A DNA stretch of 64,000 nucleotides from Paenarthrobacter sp. DKR-5 (lineage in GTDB: Bacteria; Actinomycetota; Actinomycetes; Actinomycetales; Micrococcaceae): contig NZ_JAHBOI010000006.1 of NCBI RefSeq assembly GCF_018531425.1, positions 1-64,000 of the forward strand, read 5' to 3'. A program made the position numbers and the translations under genes. The notes below the pieces were generated by a model that made no database searches, had not been told where the DNA came from, and saw nothing but the letters and a program-made list of their open reading frames with translations. Of this stretch, positions 1-7,818 are shown one piece after another; the first letter of the stretch is position 1, and every line of letters starts with the position of its first letter.

Positions 1-117
1 TACGGCGGTCATAGCGTGGGGGAAACGCCCGGTCCCATTCCGAACCCGGAAGCTAAGGCCCACAGCGCCGATGGTACTGCACTCGCGAGGGTGTGGGAGA
101 GTAGGACACCGCCGGAC
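1..117 (+). rRNA. rrf: 5S ribosomal RNA (3' end of an rRNA operon)
   Basis: The sequence has the full actinobacterial 5S pattern: a 5' helix strand GCGGTCATAGCG, the loop CCCATTCCGAACCCGGAAG, and a closing 3' strand ending GACACCGCCGGAC that pairs back with the first bases. One or two 5' bases may lie before the window. It is followed at once by a strong terminator, so it is the last gene of an rRNA operon whose 16S and 23S genes lie outside. Confidence 0.95.
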
Positions 118-129
118 CACACTTAGAGT

Positions 130-161
130 GAGGGCCCCGCACCACCAGGTGCGGGGCCCTC
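130..161 (+). terminator. rRNA operon terminator
   Basis: Perfect inverted repeat GAGGGCCCCGCACC / GGTGCGGGGCCCTC with a 4-base loop, 12 bases after the 5S gene. No clear T-run follows, as is common for GC-rich actinobacterial terminators. Confidence 0.8.
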
Positions 162-287
162 ACCACTTAACCACCACACCACCCCCGCAGCCGCCACTTT
201 GCAGCCGGCGACCCCACCCCACGGGCGGAACCCTCACCAACCGCACCCCCGCGGCACTTCGCGACTGGCCAGGCGTGGAAGCAATGC

Positions 288-1829
288 TTAGATGTTGAAG
301 TAGGTGTTGTGTCTTGGGGTTTGGGTGGGGTCGAGGTCGGGTGGTGGTGTCCACCAGGGGATGCCGTTGCGGAGGCTGATGTGCCAGCGTTCTTTGTGGA
401 GCAGGTGGTGGTGGTAGGCGCAGGCCAGGGCGGCGTTGTGGATTCCGGTGGGGCCGCCGCGGGACCACCACTGGATGTGGTGGGCTTCGCACCAGGGGGC
501 GGGGACGGTGCAGCCGGGGGCGGTGCACCCGCCGTCCCGGGCAACCAGGGCTTTGCGCTGGTGCGGCGGGAACGCCCTCGCTGAGCGTCCGACGTCCAGG
601 ACCTGGCCCTGGCCGCCGAGCACGATGGGCAGCACCTCGGCGTCACAGGCAAGGCGACGGATGCTGCGGGCGGTGACGGGCCCGGTGAACACGCACCTCC
701 CCGCACCCCCGCCGTCTGTCCCGCCCCCTTTTCCGCCGTCTGTTGTGTTGGTGGTGAGGTCGTTGAGCAGGTCCTGGTAGCCGATGGTGACCATGACCTG
801 CGGGCGGAGCCCTCCGGTGGCGGGCAGACCGCCCGCGGCCAGCGCCGCCTGGCAGCCGGCGATGAGCCCGTCCAGGAGCTGCTGGGCCCGGGACCGGCGG
901 TCAAACACCCCCGGCACACCCTCGCCCGCCCCGCCGCTGCTGCCGTTGCCCCCCCTGGTGGTGGTTCTGGGGTTGGTGGCGGTGTGGATGACGGTGGCGA
1001 TCTGTTCGTATTGCTCGTCGGTGGCGAAGATCTCCAGGTGGTGCAGGCCGCGGTGCCGGCGGCGCAGGAACAGCCCCTGCCGGTGCCGCAGCTCCTCCTC
1101 GGAGGGTTCGGGCCCGTCCTGGTCGATTGCCGCGACCCAGCGTTGGGCGGTGCGGACCAGGAAATCCTGGTCGTTGAGGGCGGCGGTGGCGGTGAGGTCC
1201 TGTTCGATCCGTTCGGCGGTGTCCGGGGTGCAGAGCCCGCGGATATGGTCCAGGGTGTGGGTGATGGTTCCGGCGGCCTTGCCGGAGACGGTGCCGGCGG
1301 CCAGTTCCGCGCCGAGGTGTTCGTGCACCGGCGGGACCGGTTCCCCGGTCAGGCCCGTGCGGGGCAGCAGGACCGCGGCCTGGGCCAGCCGGCGGCGGGC
1401 TTCGGCGATACTGATCCGCAGCCGGGCGCGCAGGAACTCCGGGGCCGAACGGTACTCCTCGAACACGGCCGCCTCCGGGGCCGTCTCCGGGGGCTGGTCC
1501 GCGGGCTGCACCAGCGCCCCTGCAGTGCGGGCTTGGCGGTGGGCGCGTTCCACGGCCCGGGCCGCGGCCAACTGGAGGTACTCGACCGTGCGGGAGAGTT
1601 CCTCCACCGCCGCAGCGAGCACCACTGCCTCCCCGGCGCCCAGCAGCTCCGCGGCCGCGGACGCGTCCCCGGCAGCGGCCCGCAGCCAGGCCGCGGCCGC
1701 AGCCACCTCCGCGCACACACCTGCCCCCGGACCGCCAGCCACGCCCACGCTCGGGCCCGCGTCACCGGCCGGCCCCGGAACGGAACCGGGAACCGGGGTG
1801 GTAGGCGGCGGAACGGTGAGGACCTCCAT
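288..1829 (-). CDS. DUF222 / HNH endonuclease (13E12-type) protein
   Basis: Protein of 513 residues. The N-terminal two thirds are the alanine-rich helical DUF222 region. The C-terminus carries an HNH nuclease core: a CTAPGC cysteine pair near residue 435, EAHHIQWW near 448-455, an Asn near 465 and a final His cluster near 473-475. This architecture is that of the REP13E12 family of Mycobacterium tuberculosis, which occurs in many copies in Arthrobacter; its biological role is not established. I chose the ATG at 1829 because a GGAAGAGTGAGG ribosome-binding stretch precedes it and the protein then opens MEVL, like the second DUF222 gene at the window end. A longer in-frame reading to 1997 runs back into the 139-bp tandem repeat and is less likely. 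It faces the rRNA terminator. Confidence 0.85.
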   Translation of the reverse strand: MEVLTVPPPTTPVPGSVPGPAGDAGPSVGVAGGPGAGVCAEVAAAAAWLRAAAGDASAAAELLGAGEAVVLAAAVEELSRTVEYLQLAAARAVERAHRQARTAGALVQPADQPPETAPEAAVFEEYRSAPEFLRARLRISIAEARRRLAQAAVLLPRTGLTGEPVPPVHEHLGAELAAGTVSGKAAGTITHTLDHIRGLCTPDTAERIEQDLTATAALNDQDFLVRTAQRWVAAIDQDGPEPSEEELRHRQGLFLRRRHRGLHHLEIFATDEQYEQIATVIHTATNPRTTTRGGNGSSGGAGEGVPGVFDRRSRAQQLLDGLIAGCQAALAAGGLPATGGLRPQVMVTIGYQDLLNDLTTNTTDGGKGGGTDGGGAGRCVFTGPVTARSIRRLACDAEVLPIVLGGQGQVLDVGRSARAFPPHQRKALVARDGGCTAPGCTVPAPWCEAHHIQWWSRGGPTGIHNAALACAYHHHLLHKERWHISLRNGIPWWTPPPDLDPTQTPRHNTYFNI

Positions 1830-2125
1830 GGCCTCACTCTTCCACCTGCCGCCGACATTTCCGGCGGACTGTCCCGCCCCGGCCGCCGGGCAAGCAGACG
1901 TCACCCCTGACCCCGGATACCAGGGCGCTTGATGGGGCCAAAGACGGGGGAGCGGTGAGGACCTCCATGGCCTCACTCTTCCACCTGCCGCCGACATTTC
2001 CGGCGGACTGTCCCGCCCCGGCCGCCGGGCAAGCAGACGTCACCCCTGACCCCGGATACCAGGGCGCTTGATGGGGCCAAAGACGGGGGAGCGGTGAGGA
2101 CCTCCATGGCCTCACTCTTCCACCT
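1814..2125. repeat. 139-bp tandem repeat, 2.2 copies, spanning the DUF222 gene start
   Basis: Copies lie at 1814-1952 and 1953-2091, with a 34-base partial third copy at 2092-2125. Identity between copies is essentially complete. Each copy carries, on the minus strand, the same ribosome-binding stretch and ATG that begin the DUF222 gene (ATGs at 1829, 1968 and 2107). The unit length is not a multiple of three, so the copies do not fuse in frame. Confidence 0.95.
1834..2107 (-). other. Two 44-codon mini-ORFs created by the tandem repeat
   Basis: Starting from the duplicated ATGs at 2107 and 1968, each copy encodes the same 44-residue peptide beginning MEVLTAPPSLAPSS and ending RRQVEE. Each ends with a TGA placed four bases before the next ATG: the first ends at 1973 before the ATG at 1968, the second ends at 1834 before the DUF222 ATG at 1829. 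Whether they are translated is unknown; the arrangement would allow translational coupling. Confidence 0.4.
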
Positions 2126-2264
2126 TGCTCCCACAAAACTTCGAAGCTTTCGCCTTGCCCGCGACGGTCTGGATTCCGCGCGCTTGAGCCCGCGAAGGGG
2201 CCGTGATGGTCGTCCAAGGACCCGGTTTCGCCAACGCTTCCCCTTTACATCTCGGCTGAAGATT

Positions 2265-2299
2265 GTAAGCTTGCTTATAACTTCGGTAAGCATGCTTAC
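2265..2299. promoter_or_regulatory. Twin palindromes upstream of the stress operon
   Basis: GTAAGCATGCTTAC at 2286-2299 is a perfect 14-bp palindrome. A one-centre-base variant, GTAAGCTTGCTTAT, lies at 2265-2278. Their centres are 21 bp apart, two helical turns. They sit about 90 bp before the start at 2387 in a locally AT-rich stretch. The rest of the gap between 2126 and 2386 shows no gene. A pair of operator or regulator sites is the simplest reading; the binding protein is not known to me. Confidence 0.55.
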
Positions 2300-2386
2300 T
2301 GAATACGCATTGCGACCGCATATCCGGTTGCCGTGCGGGCTGTGAAACCAGCGCGGCGTTCATCGCAACAGGCAAAGGAGACGATC

Positions 2387-3313
2387 ATGACAGATCCGTT
2401 CACCACCGGCCCGGTCGAGAACCGGACCGGCGAATCAAAAACCGCCACTGCCACCGACGAGGCCAAGAACGTGGCGCACGAAACCGCTTCTGCTGGTTCC
2501 GCCGTGGCGCAGACGGCCAAGAGCGAGGCAGCGGATGTCGCCCATGAGGCGAAGTACCAGGTCAAGGACCTGATGCACCAGACACGCCAGGAGCTCACCG
2601 ACCAGGCCGCGGCGCAACAAACCAAGGCCGCACAAGGGCTACGCTCGCTCCATCAGGAGCTGAACTCCATGGCTCAGAACAGCGAGGGTTCCGGCCTCGC
2701 CTCGGACCTGGTGAGCCAGGCCGCCTCACGGGCGGGATCGGTCGCCGACTGGCTGGACAACCGTGACCCCGGTTCTTTGCTGGAGGAAGTGAAGTCCTAC
2801 GCCCGTCGGCGTCCTGGCACCTTCCTCGCAATCGCAGCAGGCGCAGGACTGTTGGCCGGCAGGTTGACCCGATCCCTCACCGCTGGCGCGCCGGACACGA
2901 CTCCGGACACGACGGCACGGACCGGAACGACCTACCCGGCCAGCACCACCTCTGCAGCCGGCGCGGGTTACCCCGGGGGAGAGACCTACCCCGGCGGACA
3001 GACCTATCCAGCGGGAGACACTTACCCAGCTGGTGCGGCCTATCCTGCCGGCGTGGCCTACCCGGGCGCTCCCGCCTCACCCGGTGCCGTCGGCGCCCCG
3101 GTCGAACCCGAGTACCCGATGAGCGAGGGATATGTCGGGGGCGCCGGCTACGCCTCGGAAACCGGCACGCCGCTTGCCACGCCGTATCCTGGCGAACCGT
3201 ATCCGGGTGAGCCGGTACCCGAAGCACCCTACGAGGATCCCACCGCTGAAAGCCCGTCCGCCGAGACGCGACTTCTTCCTCCGGCCCCTGGGGGTAGGGA
3301 GGACCTGCGATGA
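2387..3313 (+). CDS. Glycine-zipper/YPxG-repeat membrane-associated protein
   Basis: 308 residues. The start is the ATG at 2387, seven bases after AAAGGAG; a longer in-frame reading from 2333 lacks a ribosome site. Residues 1-120 are charged, Ala-rich and helical, with many AAQT/EA segments, like amphipathic stress proteins. Near residue 145-160 a short hydrophobic glycine-rich segment (FLAIAAGAGLLAG) could sit in the membrane. The tail has about eight imperfect YPGG/YPAG repeats (residues 185-245) and ends in a Pro/Glu-rich region. No enzymatic motif is seen. It overlaps the next gene by ATGA, so the two are translationally coupled. Function unknown; association with the cell envelope is an inference. 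Confidence 0.75.
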   Translation: MTDPFTTGPVENRTGESKTATATDEAKNVAHETASAGSAVAQTAKSEAADVAHEAKYQVKDLMHQTRQELTDQAAAQQTKAAQGLRSLHQELNSMAQNSEGSGLASDLVSQAASRAGSVADWLDNRDPGSLLEEVKSYARRRPGTFLAIAAGAGLLAGRLTRSLTAGAPDTTPDTTARTGTTYPASTTSAAGAGYPGGETYPGGQTYPAGDTYPAGAAYPAGVAYPGAPASPGAVGAPVEPEYPMSEGYVGGAGYASETGTPLATPYPGEPYPGEPVPEAPYEDPTAESPSAETRLLPPAPGGREDLR

Positions 3314-3828
3314 GCCACGCACCCGGCTACGAATCGTCAGCCAACCCTCCCGGGCCGCCACCGGGCTACGCAGCCGGCACCGCCGGGGACTACCCCGCCA
3401 CCGCCCCAGGGGTTGGCGCGACACCCCCGGCGGAGGAGAAGGCCGCGACCACCTCATTGGGTGAGCTGCTTTCGGACGTGACCTCCGATTTGTCCACCCT
3501 GCTCCGCCAGGAGGTGGAGTTGGCGAAGGCCGAGGCGAAGCAGTCGGCCACGCGCGCCGGCAAGGGCGCGGGCATGTACGCCGGCGCCGGAGTCGCAGGA
3601 CACTTCGTTCTGCTGTTCCTCTCGCTGGCACTGTGGTGGTCGTTGGGCTTCTACTTGATCGGTCTTGGCTGGTCCGCCGTCGTCGTCGCGGTCATTTGGG
3701 CCATCATCGGAGCCGTTCTGTATTCCCGAGGCAAGAAGGAGATGCAGTCCGTCAAGGGCCTTCCCCGAACCGCCGAATCCGTAGGCAAGATACCCGAAAC
3801 CCTCAAACCGAGTCAGGAGCCACGATGA
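3310..3828 (+). CDS. Holin-like (phage holin superfamily III, Phage_holin_3_6) membrane protein
   Basis: 172 residues. Residues 1-45 are a Pro/Gly-rich cytoplasmic tail. SLGELLSDVTSDLSTLLRQE begins the amphipathic helix typical of this family, followed by an Ala/Lys helix. Two transmembrane segments lie near residues 95-118 and 122-140. Despite the family name these proteins are common in actinobacterial chromosomes outside prophages, usually beside DUF3618 genes, as here. Its start overlaps the upstream stop (ATGA at 3310) and its stop overlaps the next start, so all three genes form one operon. Confidence 0.85.
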   Translation: MSHAPGYESSANPPGPPPGYAAGTAGDYPATAPGVGATPPAEEKAATTSLGELLSDVTSDLSTLLRQEVELAKAEAKQSATRAGKGAGMYAGAGVAGHFVLLFLSLALWWSLGFYLIGLGWSAVVVAVIWAIIGAVLYSRGKKEMQSVKGLPRTAESVGKIPETLKPSQEPR

Positions 3829-4400
3829 GCGAGAACCCTGAGGTCATCAGAGCAAACATCGAACAGACCCGACAGAACTTGAGCTACAACGTTGATGCGG
3901 TAGCTGACAAGGTCAGCCCCTCCCACGTCGCCCACCGGCAGACCGAGAAGATCAAAGACGCGGTGTTCGGCGCCAAGGACAAGATCATGGGTGCCGCTGA
4001 CGACACCTCCGGGCGGGCGGGCGACGCCGTCTCCGGTGCCGGCGAGGCGGTGGGCGAGGTCCCGCACCGCGTTGCCAGGCAGACCCGAGGGAACCCCTTG
4101 GCCGCAGGGCTGGTCGCGTTCGGCGTGGGGATGCTGGTTTCGTCCCTGATCCCGCCGTCGGAGAAGGAACAGGAGCTTGCCCAGACGGTGAAGGAAAAGG
4201 CTGAGCCGCTCACCGAACAGGTCAAGGGCGCGGCCTCGGAGGTTGCGTCCAACCTCAAGGAGCCGGCCCAGCAGGCAGCCCAGTCCGTGCAGGCAACCGC
4301 CACGGATGCGGCTTCCAACGTCAAGGACGAGGCCCAAACCCAGACCTCATCCGTCCAGGACCGCGCCCAGGAAGCGACACAGAACGTCCGGGAGAGCTAA
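3825..4400 (+). CDS. DUF3618 domain protein
   Basis: 191 residues. The N-terminus ENPEVIRANIEQTRQNLS matches the DUF3618 signature. A long hydrophilic helix follows, then a single hydrophobic segment near residues 88-106 (NPLAAGLVAFGVGMLVSSLI), and an Ala/Gln/Glu-rich LEA-like coiled tail of about 80 residues. The ATG at 3825 overlaps the upstream TGA, giving the start with confidence over a longer in-frame reading. It is the third gene of the operon and is followed by a strong terminator hairpin. The role is not established; the composition suggests a membrane-tethered stress protein. Confidence 0.85.
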   Translation: MSENPEVIRANIEQTRQNLSYNVDAVADKVSPSHVAHRQTEKIKDAVFGAKDKIMGAADDTSGRAGDAVSGAGEAVGEVPHRVARQTRGNPLAAGLVAFGVGMLVSSLIPPSEKEQELAQTVKEKAEPLTEQVKGAASEVASNLKEPAQQAAQSVQATATDAASNVKDEAQTQTSSVQDRAQEATQNVRES

Positions 4401-4439
4401 GCAGTAAGGGCCGCCCGCGGCTCAGCTTTCCCTCGTTCG

Positions 4440-4474
4440 GTGAGGGCCAGGACCTGCCGGGTCCTGGCCCTCAC
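4440..4474 (+). terminator. Terminator after the DUF3618 operon
   Basis: Perfect 15-bp inverted repeat GTGAGGGCCAGGACC / GGTCCTGGCCCTCAC with a 5-base loop, 39 bases after the DUF3618 stop. No T-run. Confidence 0.7.
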
Positions 4475-4483
4475 GAGCGAGCA

Positions 4484-4517
4484 CGGATTTCGGCACTGTA
4501 CGGATTTCGGCACTGTA
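4484..4517. repeat. 17-bp perfect tandem repeat upstream of the SDR gene
   Basis: CGGATTTCGGCACTGTA occurs twice in direct succession, 24 bp before the SDR start codon. It could be a regulator-binding pair or part of a duplicated promoter. Confidence 0.8.
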
Positions 4518-4541
4518 ACGAACACATCAAGGGAGACGTCG

Positions 4542-5381
4542 ATGAACCAGCCCGTCCAGCAGCAGGAAGTGCCAGGCACTCAAGCGAAGATGACACCGAC
4601 GCCCGATTGCGGCGAGAAGAGCTACCGGGGCAGTGGAAAACTCACCGGCAAAGCCGCCGTCATCACCGGCGCGGACAGCGGTATCGGCAGGGCAGTAGCG
4701 ATTGCGTATGCCCGCGAAGGCGCGGATGTTTTGATCTCCTACCTGAACGAGGAGGACGACGCGAAGGACACGGCCCGGCTCGTCAAAGAGGCCGGCCGGA
4801 AAGCGGTGGTTGTGGCGGGCGACCTCTCCAGCGCGGAGCATTGCCGCGACATCATCGCCACGGCGGTGCGGGAGTTCGGCAAGGTCGACATCCTGGTGAA
4901 CAACGCCGCCTACCAGATGACCCACGAATCCCTGGACCAGATTTCCGAGGAGGAATGGGACTACACCTTCAAGGTCAACATCGGGGCCATGTTCCACCTC
5001 GTGAAAGCTGCCGTGCCGCACATGGCGCCGGGGTCAGCCATCATCGGCAGCTCATCCGTCAACTCGGACATGCCCAGTCCGGCCCTCGCGCCCTATGCCG
5101 CCACGAAGGCCGCCATCGCCAACTTTGCCGCGAGCCTGGCCCAGATGCTGGGCGAGAAGGGCATCCGGGTCAACAGTGTGGCACCGGGCCCGATCTGGAC
5201 GCCGCTCATTCCGGCCACGATGCCGCCGGAAAAGGTCGAGTCCTTTGGCCAGGACACGCCTCTCGGCCGGGCCGGACAGCCGGCGGAGCTCGCACCGGTC
5301 TACGTGCTGCTCGCCTCCGACGACGGCAGTTACGTCTCAGGAGCGAGGGTCGCCGTGACCGGAGGCCGCCCCATCCTGTAA
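4542..5381 (+). CDS. SDR family oxidoreductase (YhdF/YhxC-type)
   Basis: 279 residues. After a 35-residue N-terminal extension the Rossmann motif TGADSGIGRA lies near residues 47-56. NNAA follows near 124, and the catalytic set is Ser in GSSSVNS plus Tyr-x3-Lys in YAATK. The C-terminus ends VTGGRPIL. The extension and the SYRGSGKL box are typical of the YhdF/YhxC general-stress branch of NAD(P)-dependent short-chain dehydrogenases; the substrate is unknown. I chose the ATG at 4542 because GGGAG precedes it; a longer in-frame reading crosses the upstream terminator. The location after an envelope-stress operon fits a stress role, which is inference. Confidence 0.85.
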   Translation: MNQPVQQQEVPGTQAKMTPTPDCGEKSYRGSGKLTGKAAVITGADSGIGRAVAIAYAREGADVLISYLNEEDDAKDTARLVKEAGRKAVVVAGDLSSAEHCRDIIATAVREFGKVDILVNNAAYQMTHESLDQISEEEWDYTFKVNIGAMFHLVKAAVPHMAPGSAIIGSSSVNSDMPSPALAPYAATKAAIANFAASLAQMLGEKGIRVNSVAPGPIWTPLIPATMPPEKVESFGQDTPLGRAGQPAELAPVYVLLASDDGSYVSGARVAVTGGRPIL

Positions 5382-5491
5382 GGGCACTCCCGGACACCTG
5401 CCCAACCGCTGCGCCGCCGGCCATCGTGCCCGAGGCAGTGCCCGGATGGTGGGTTCAGAGATGCCGTCACCGCTGACCAAGAAGGAGCCGG

Positions 5492-7120
5492 ATGGCGCCG
5501 AAAAGCCAAAAGATTGAACGCGTGGCGCAGGAAGAGTTTGGGTGGGAGACGCTGCGGCCCGGGCAGCTCGAGGGAGTCGAAGCCGTCCTGAGCGGCCGCG
5601 ACACGTTGGTGGTGATGCCAACCGGCAGCGGAAAATCCGCCGTGTACCAGCTGGCCGCGGCCATGTCGGACGGCCCGGCGGTGGTGGTTTCGCCGTTGAT
5701 CGCCCTCCAGGAGGACCAACGTGAAGATCTGAATGCCGGTCCCGGCCGGTTGCGCGCGGTAGCTGCGAACTCGTCGCATTCGACGGCGGAGCAGGAACGG
5801 GCTTGGGCGGCCGTGGCGGACGGCGAAGCGAAGTTCCTGTTCCTGACCCCGGAGCAGCTGGCCAAGGACGACGTCGTGGAGCGGCTCAGGGACGTCGAAC
5901 CGGCTCTGTTCGTTGTGGACGAGGCCCATTGCGTCGCGTCCTGGGGCCACGACTTCCGCCCGGACTATCTGCGGATGGGAGAGGTCCGGGAGCGGCTGGG
6001 AGCGGTGCCGGCGGTCGCCTTGACTGCCACCGCCTCGGCTCCGGTCAGGGAAGAGATCGTTACCCGCCTGCGGCTGAGGGATCCGCTGGTCGTCGCCCAG
6101 GGCTTCGACAGGCCGAACCTGTGCTTGACGGTAGTGCGGCACCATGAGGACGCCGGGAAGCGCTCGGCGGTCCTCGACCAGGTGACGGACCTGCCGAAAC
6201 CCGGACTGCTGTACGTGGCAACGCGCAAGGACTCCGAGGAATATGCGGCCGAGCTGTCCCACCGGGGAGTGCGGGCTGAGGTCTATCATGCCGGCCGGAA
6301 GGCTTCGGAGCGCGAAACCGTGCATCACGCTTTCCTGGATGACGAGGTCGACGTCGTCGTCGCCACGACGGCCTTCGGCATGGGCATCGACAAACCCAAT
6401 GTGAGGTTCGTCGTGCACGCCGACATCCCCGATTCGCTCGACAGCTACTACCAGGAGATCGGCCGCGCGGGCAGGGACGGCGGCGACGCGGCGACCTTCC
6501 TGCACTACCGGTCCGAGGACCTGGGCATGCGCCGGTTCTTCAGCACCCATCATGCCGACGAGGACGCCCTTCGGACAGTGCTGAAGGCGTTCACGCAGAA
6601 CGATGAGTCGCTCCGGCTGGCGGACCTGAAGGAATCCCTTGGCCTCACTCCCCGGAAGGTCACCAACACCGTCAACCTTCTCGAGGCTGCCGGCGTGCTC
6701 ACCGCAGAGAAGAGCACGTTCAGGCTCACCGGACCGGTCCGCATCCCGGAGGCGGTACGCCAGTCGGTGGAGGCGGCCGAGGCGCGGATACGCTTCGACC
6801 GGTCAAGGATCGAGATGATGCGCGGCTACGCCGAGACGGACGGCTGCCGGCGCCAGTACCTGTTGGGGTACTTCGGTGAGGAACTCGCAGAAAGGTGCGG
6901 CAACTGCGACAACTGCCTGGCGGGCACAGCCGAGGATCTCGCCCCCGACGACGAAGACGAGGAATTCCCGGCCCGGAGCGCGGTGGTCCACCGGGAGTGG
7001 GGTCCCGGCCTCGTCATGAGCGTCGAGACGGACCGGCTGACGGTGCTCTTTGAGCAGGAGGGCTATAAGACGCTCTCACGTGAGGTGCTCGCCGAAAACC
7101 CCGTCCTCCGACGCCGGTAG
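5492..7120 (+). CDS. recQ: RecQ family ATP-dependent DNA helicase
   Basis: 542 residues. Motif I is MPTGSGKS with Lys48, motif II is DEAHC near residue 143, and the second RecA domain carries FGMGIDKPNVRF and the QEIGRAGRDG arginine-finger motif. A RecQ-Ct zinc site follows (CRRQYLLGYFGE, then CGNCDNC near residue 470). The usual HRDC domain is absent and the protein ends soon after a short C-terminal domain (HREWGPGLVMS), as in short actinobacterial RecQ proteins. It unwinds DNA 3'-5' in recombination and repair. AAGGAG lies five bases before the ATG. It stands alone, with a minus-strand gene after it. Confidence 0.92.
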   Translation: MAPKSQKIERVAQEEFGWETLRPGQLEGVEAVLSGRDTLVVMPTGSGKSAVYQLAAAMSDGPAVVVSPLIALQEDQREDLNAGPGRLRAVAANSSHSTAEQERAWAAVADGEAKFLFLTPEQLAKDDVVERLRDVEPALFVVDEAHCVASWGHDFRPDYLRMGEVRERLGAVPAVALTATASAPVREEIVTRLRLRDPLVVAQGFDRPNLCLTVVRHHEDAGKRSAVLDQVTDLPKPGLLYVATRKDSEEYAAELSHRGVRAEVYHAGRKASERETVHHAFLDDEVDVVVATTAFGMGIDKPNVRFVVHADIPDSLDSYYQEIGRAGRDGGDAATFLHYRSEDLGMRRFFSTHHADEDALRTVLKAFTQNDESLRLADLKESLGLTPRKVTNTVNLLEAAGVLTAEKSTFRLTGPVRIPEAVRQSVEAAEARIRFDRSRIEMMRGYAETDGCRRQYLLGYFGEELAERCGNCDNCLAGTAEDLAPDDEDEEFPARSAVVHREWGPGLVMSVETDRLTVLFEQEGYKTLSREVLAENPVLRRR

Positions 7121-7147
7121 CCCGGCAGACGCCGGTAGCGGGCATCC

Positions 7148-7741
7148 TCAGCCGCGCAGCGCCTCCAGCATGGACGGCAGCAGGGCGTCGGACCTGCCCC
7201 AGCGGGGGTCGAAGGCCTCGAGGTACCAGAGGCCGGAGAGCGTATCCGCCAGGACCGGGTTGGCCTCCTCGGCCCACAGCTCCCATCCTCCGTCGAGGTT
7301 CATCCCCTTGGTGCGCCCGAGCCACCGCGCGGGCGCACCGTCCTTGGCCGCGGCAGGGATGTTGGCGTGGTTCTCAGTGCCCGGCGCGTGCCCGGCAATG
7401 ACCAAGTCGGACCGGCAGCTCAGCGCCAGCAGCTTTCCGGCAGTGTCTTCCGTGCCGAAACCGACCACGAATTGCCTGCTTCCGGAGCCGTTCTCCAAGG
7501 GGCGCCCCTGCCTGCCGTCAATCGTGAGCAGCCCCGCGCGGTTCAGTGCGGCCATACCGTCCAGATCGGGGCAGGCAGCGGAGTTGGGCGACGGGGCGTG
7601 CATTCCCGGCATGTAGGAGAGCTTGCCCTCGAACCACCGGACAGCCAGGTCCAGTGCTGCCTCGAAGGTCTGGCAGGTCTGCCACAGTCTGGCATCGGCG
7701 AGCTTCCTGCCGTACTCGTCGCGATCCGGTCCTTCAGTCAT
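7148..7741 (-). CDS. Conserved hypothetical protein, DUF6919-like
   Basis: 197 residues, no membrane segment or signal peptide. A tryptophan near residue 20 (RLWQTCQTFEAA), the segment RWFEGKLSYMPGMHAPSP, and ALNRAGLLTIDGRQG are reminiscent of the actinobacterial DUF6919 family, in which an NRAG(F/L) box is conserved. That match is from memory and is tentative. No catalytic motif is recognised. A perfect hexamer-arm palindrome lies 20 bp upstream of its start. Confidence 0.6.
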   Translation of the reverse strand: MTEGPDRDEYGRKLADARLWQTCQTFEAALDLAVRWFEGKLSYMPGMHAPSPNSAACPDLDGMAALNRAGLLTIDGRQGRPLENGSGSRQFVVGFGTEDTAGKLLALSCRSDLVIAGHAPGTENHANIPAAAKDGAPARWLGRTKGMNLDGGWELWAEEANPVLADTLSGLWYLEAFDPRWGRSDALLPSMLEALRG

Positions 7742-7760
7742 AGCCAGATCGTAGCCCCCG

Positions 7761-7776
7761 GTTACTCAAAAGTAAC
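7761..7776. promoter_or_regulatory. Palindrome GTTACT-CAAA-AGTAAC
   Basis: Perfect 6-bp arms around four bases, in the 77-bp gap between the DUF6919-like gene start (7741) and the spermidine-synthase-like gene stop (7819). The shape fits a dimeric TetR- or GntR-type operator for the gene starting at 7741. Confidence 0.4.
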
Positions 7777-7818
7777 GAGCACCAGGTCCCGGTCCGCACG
7801 GGTTGTCAGCTGGCCGCG

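Noticed and set aside
3310-3828. Prophage remnant suggested by the holin-like gene
   Set aside because: No other phage gene is near, and holin-like proteins of this group belong to chromosomal stress operons.
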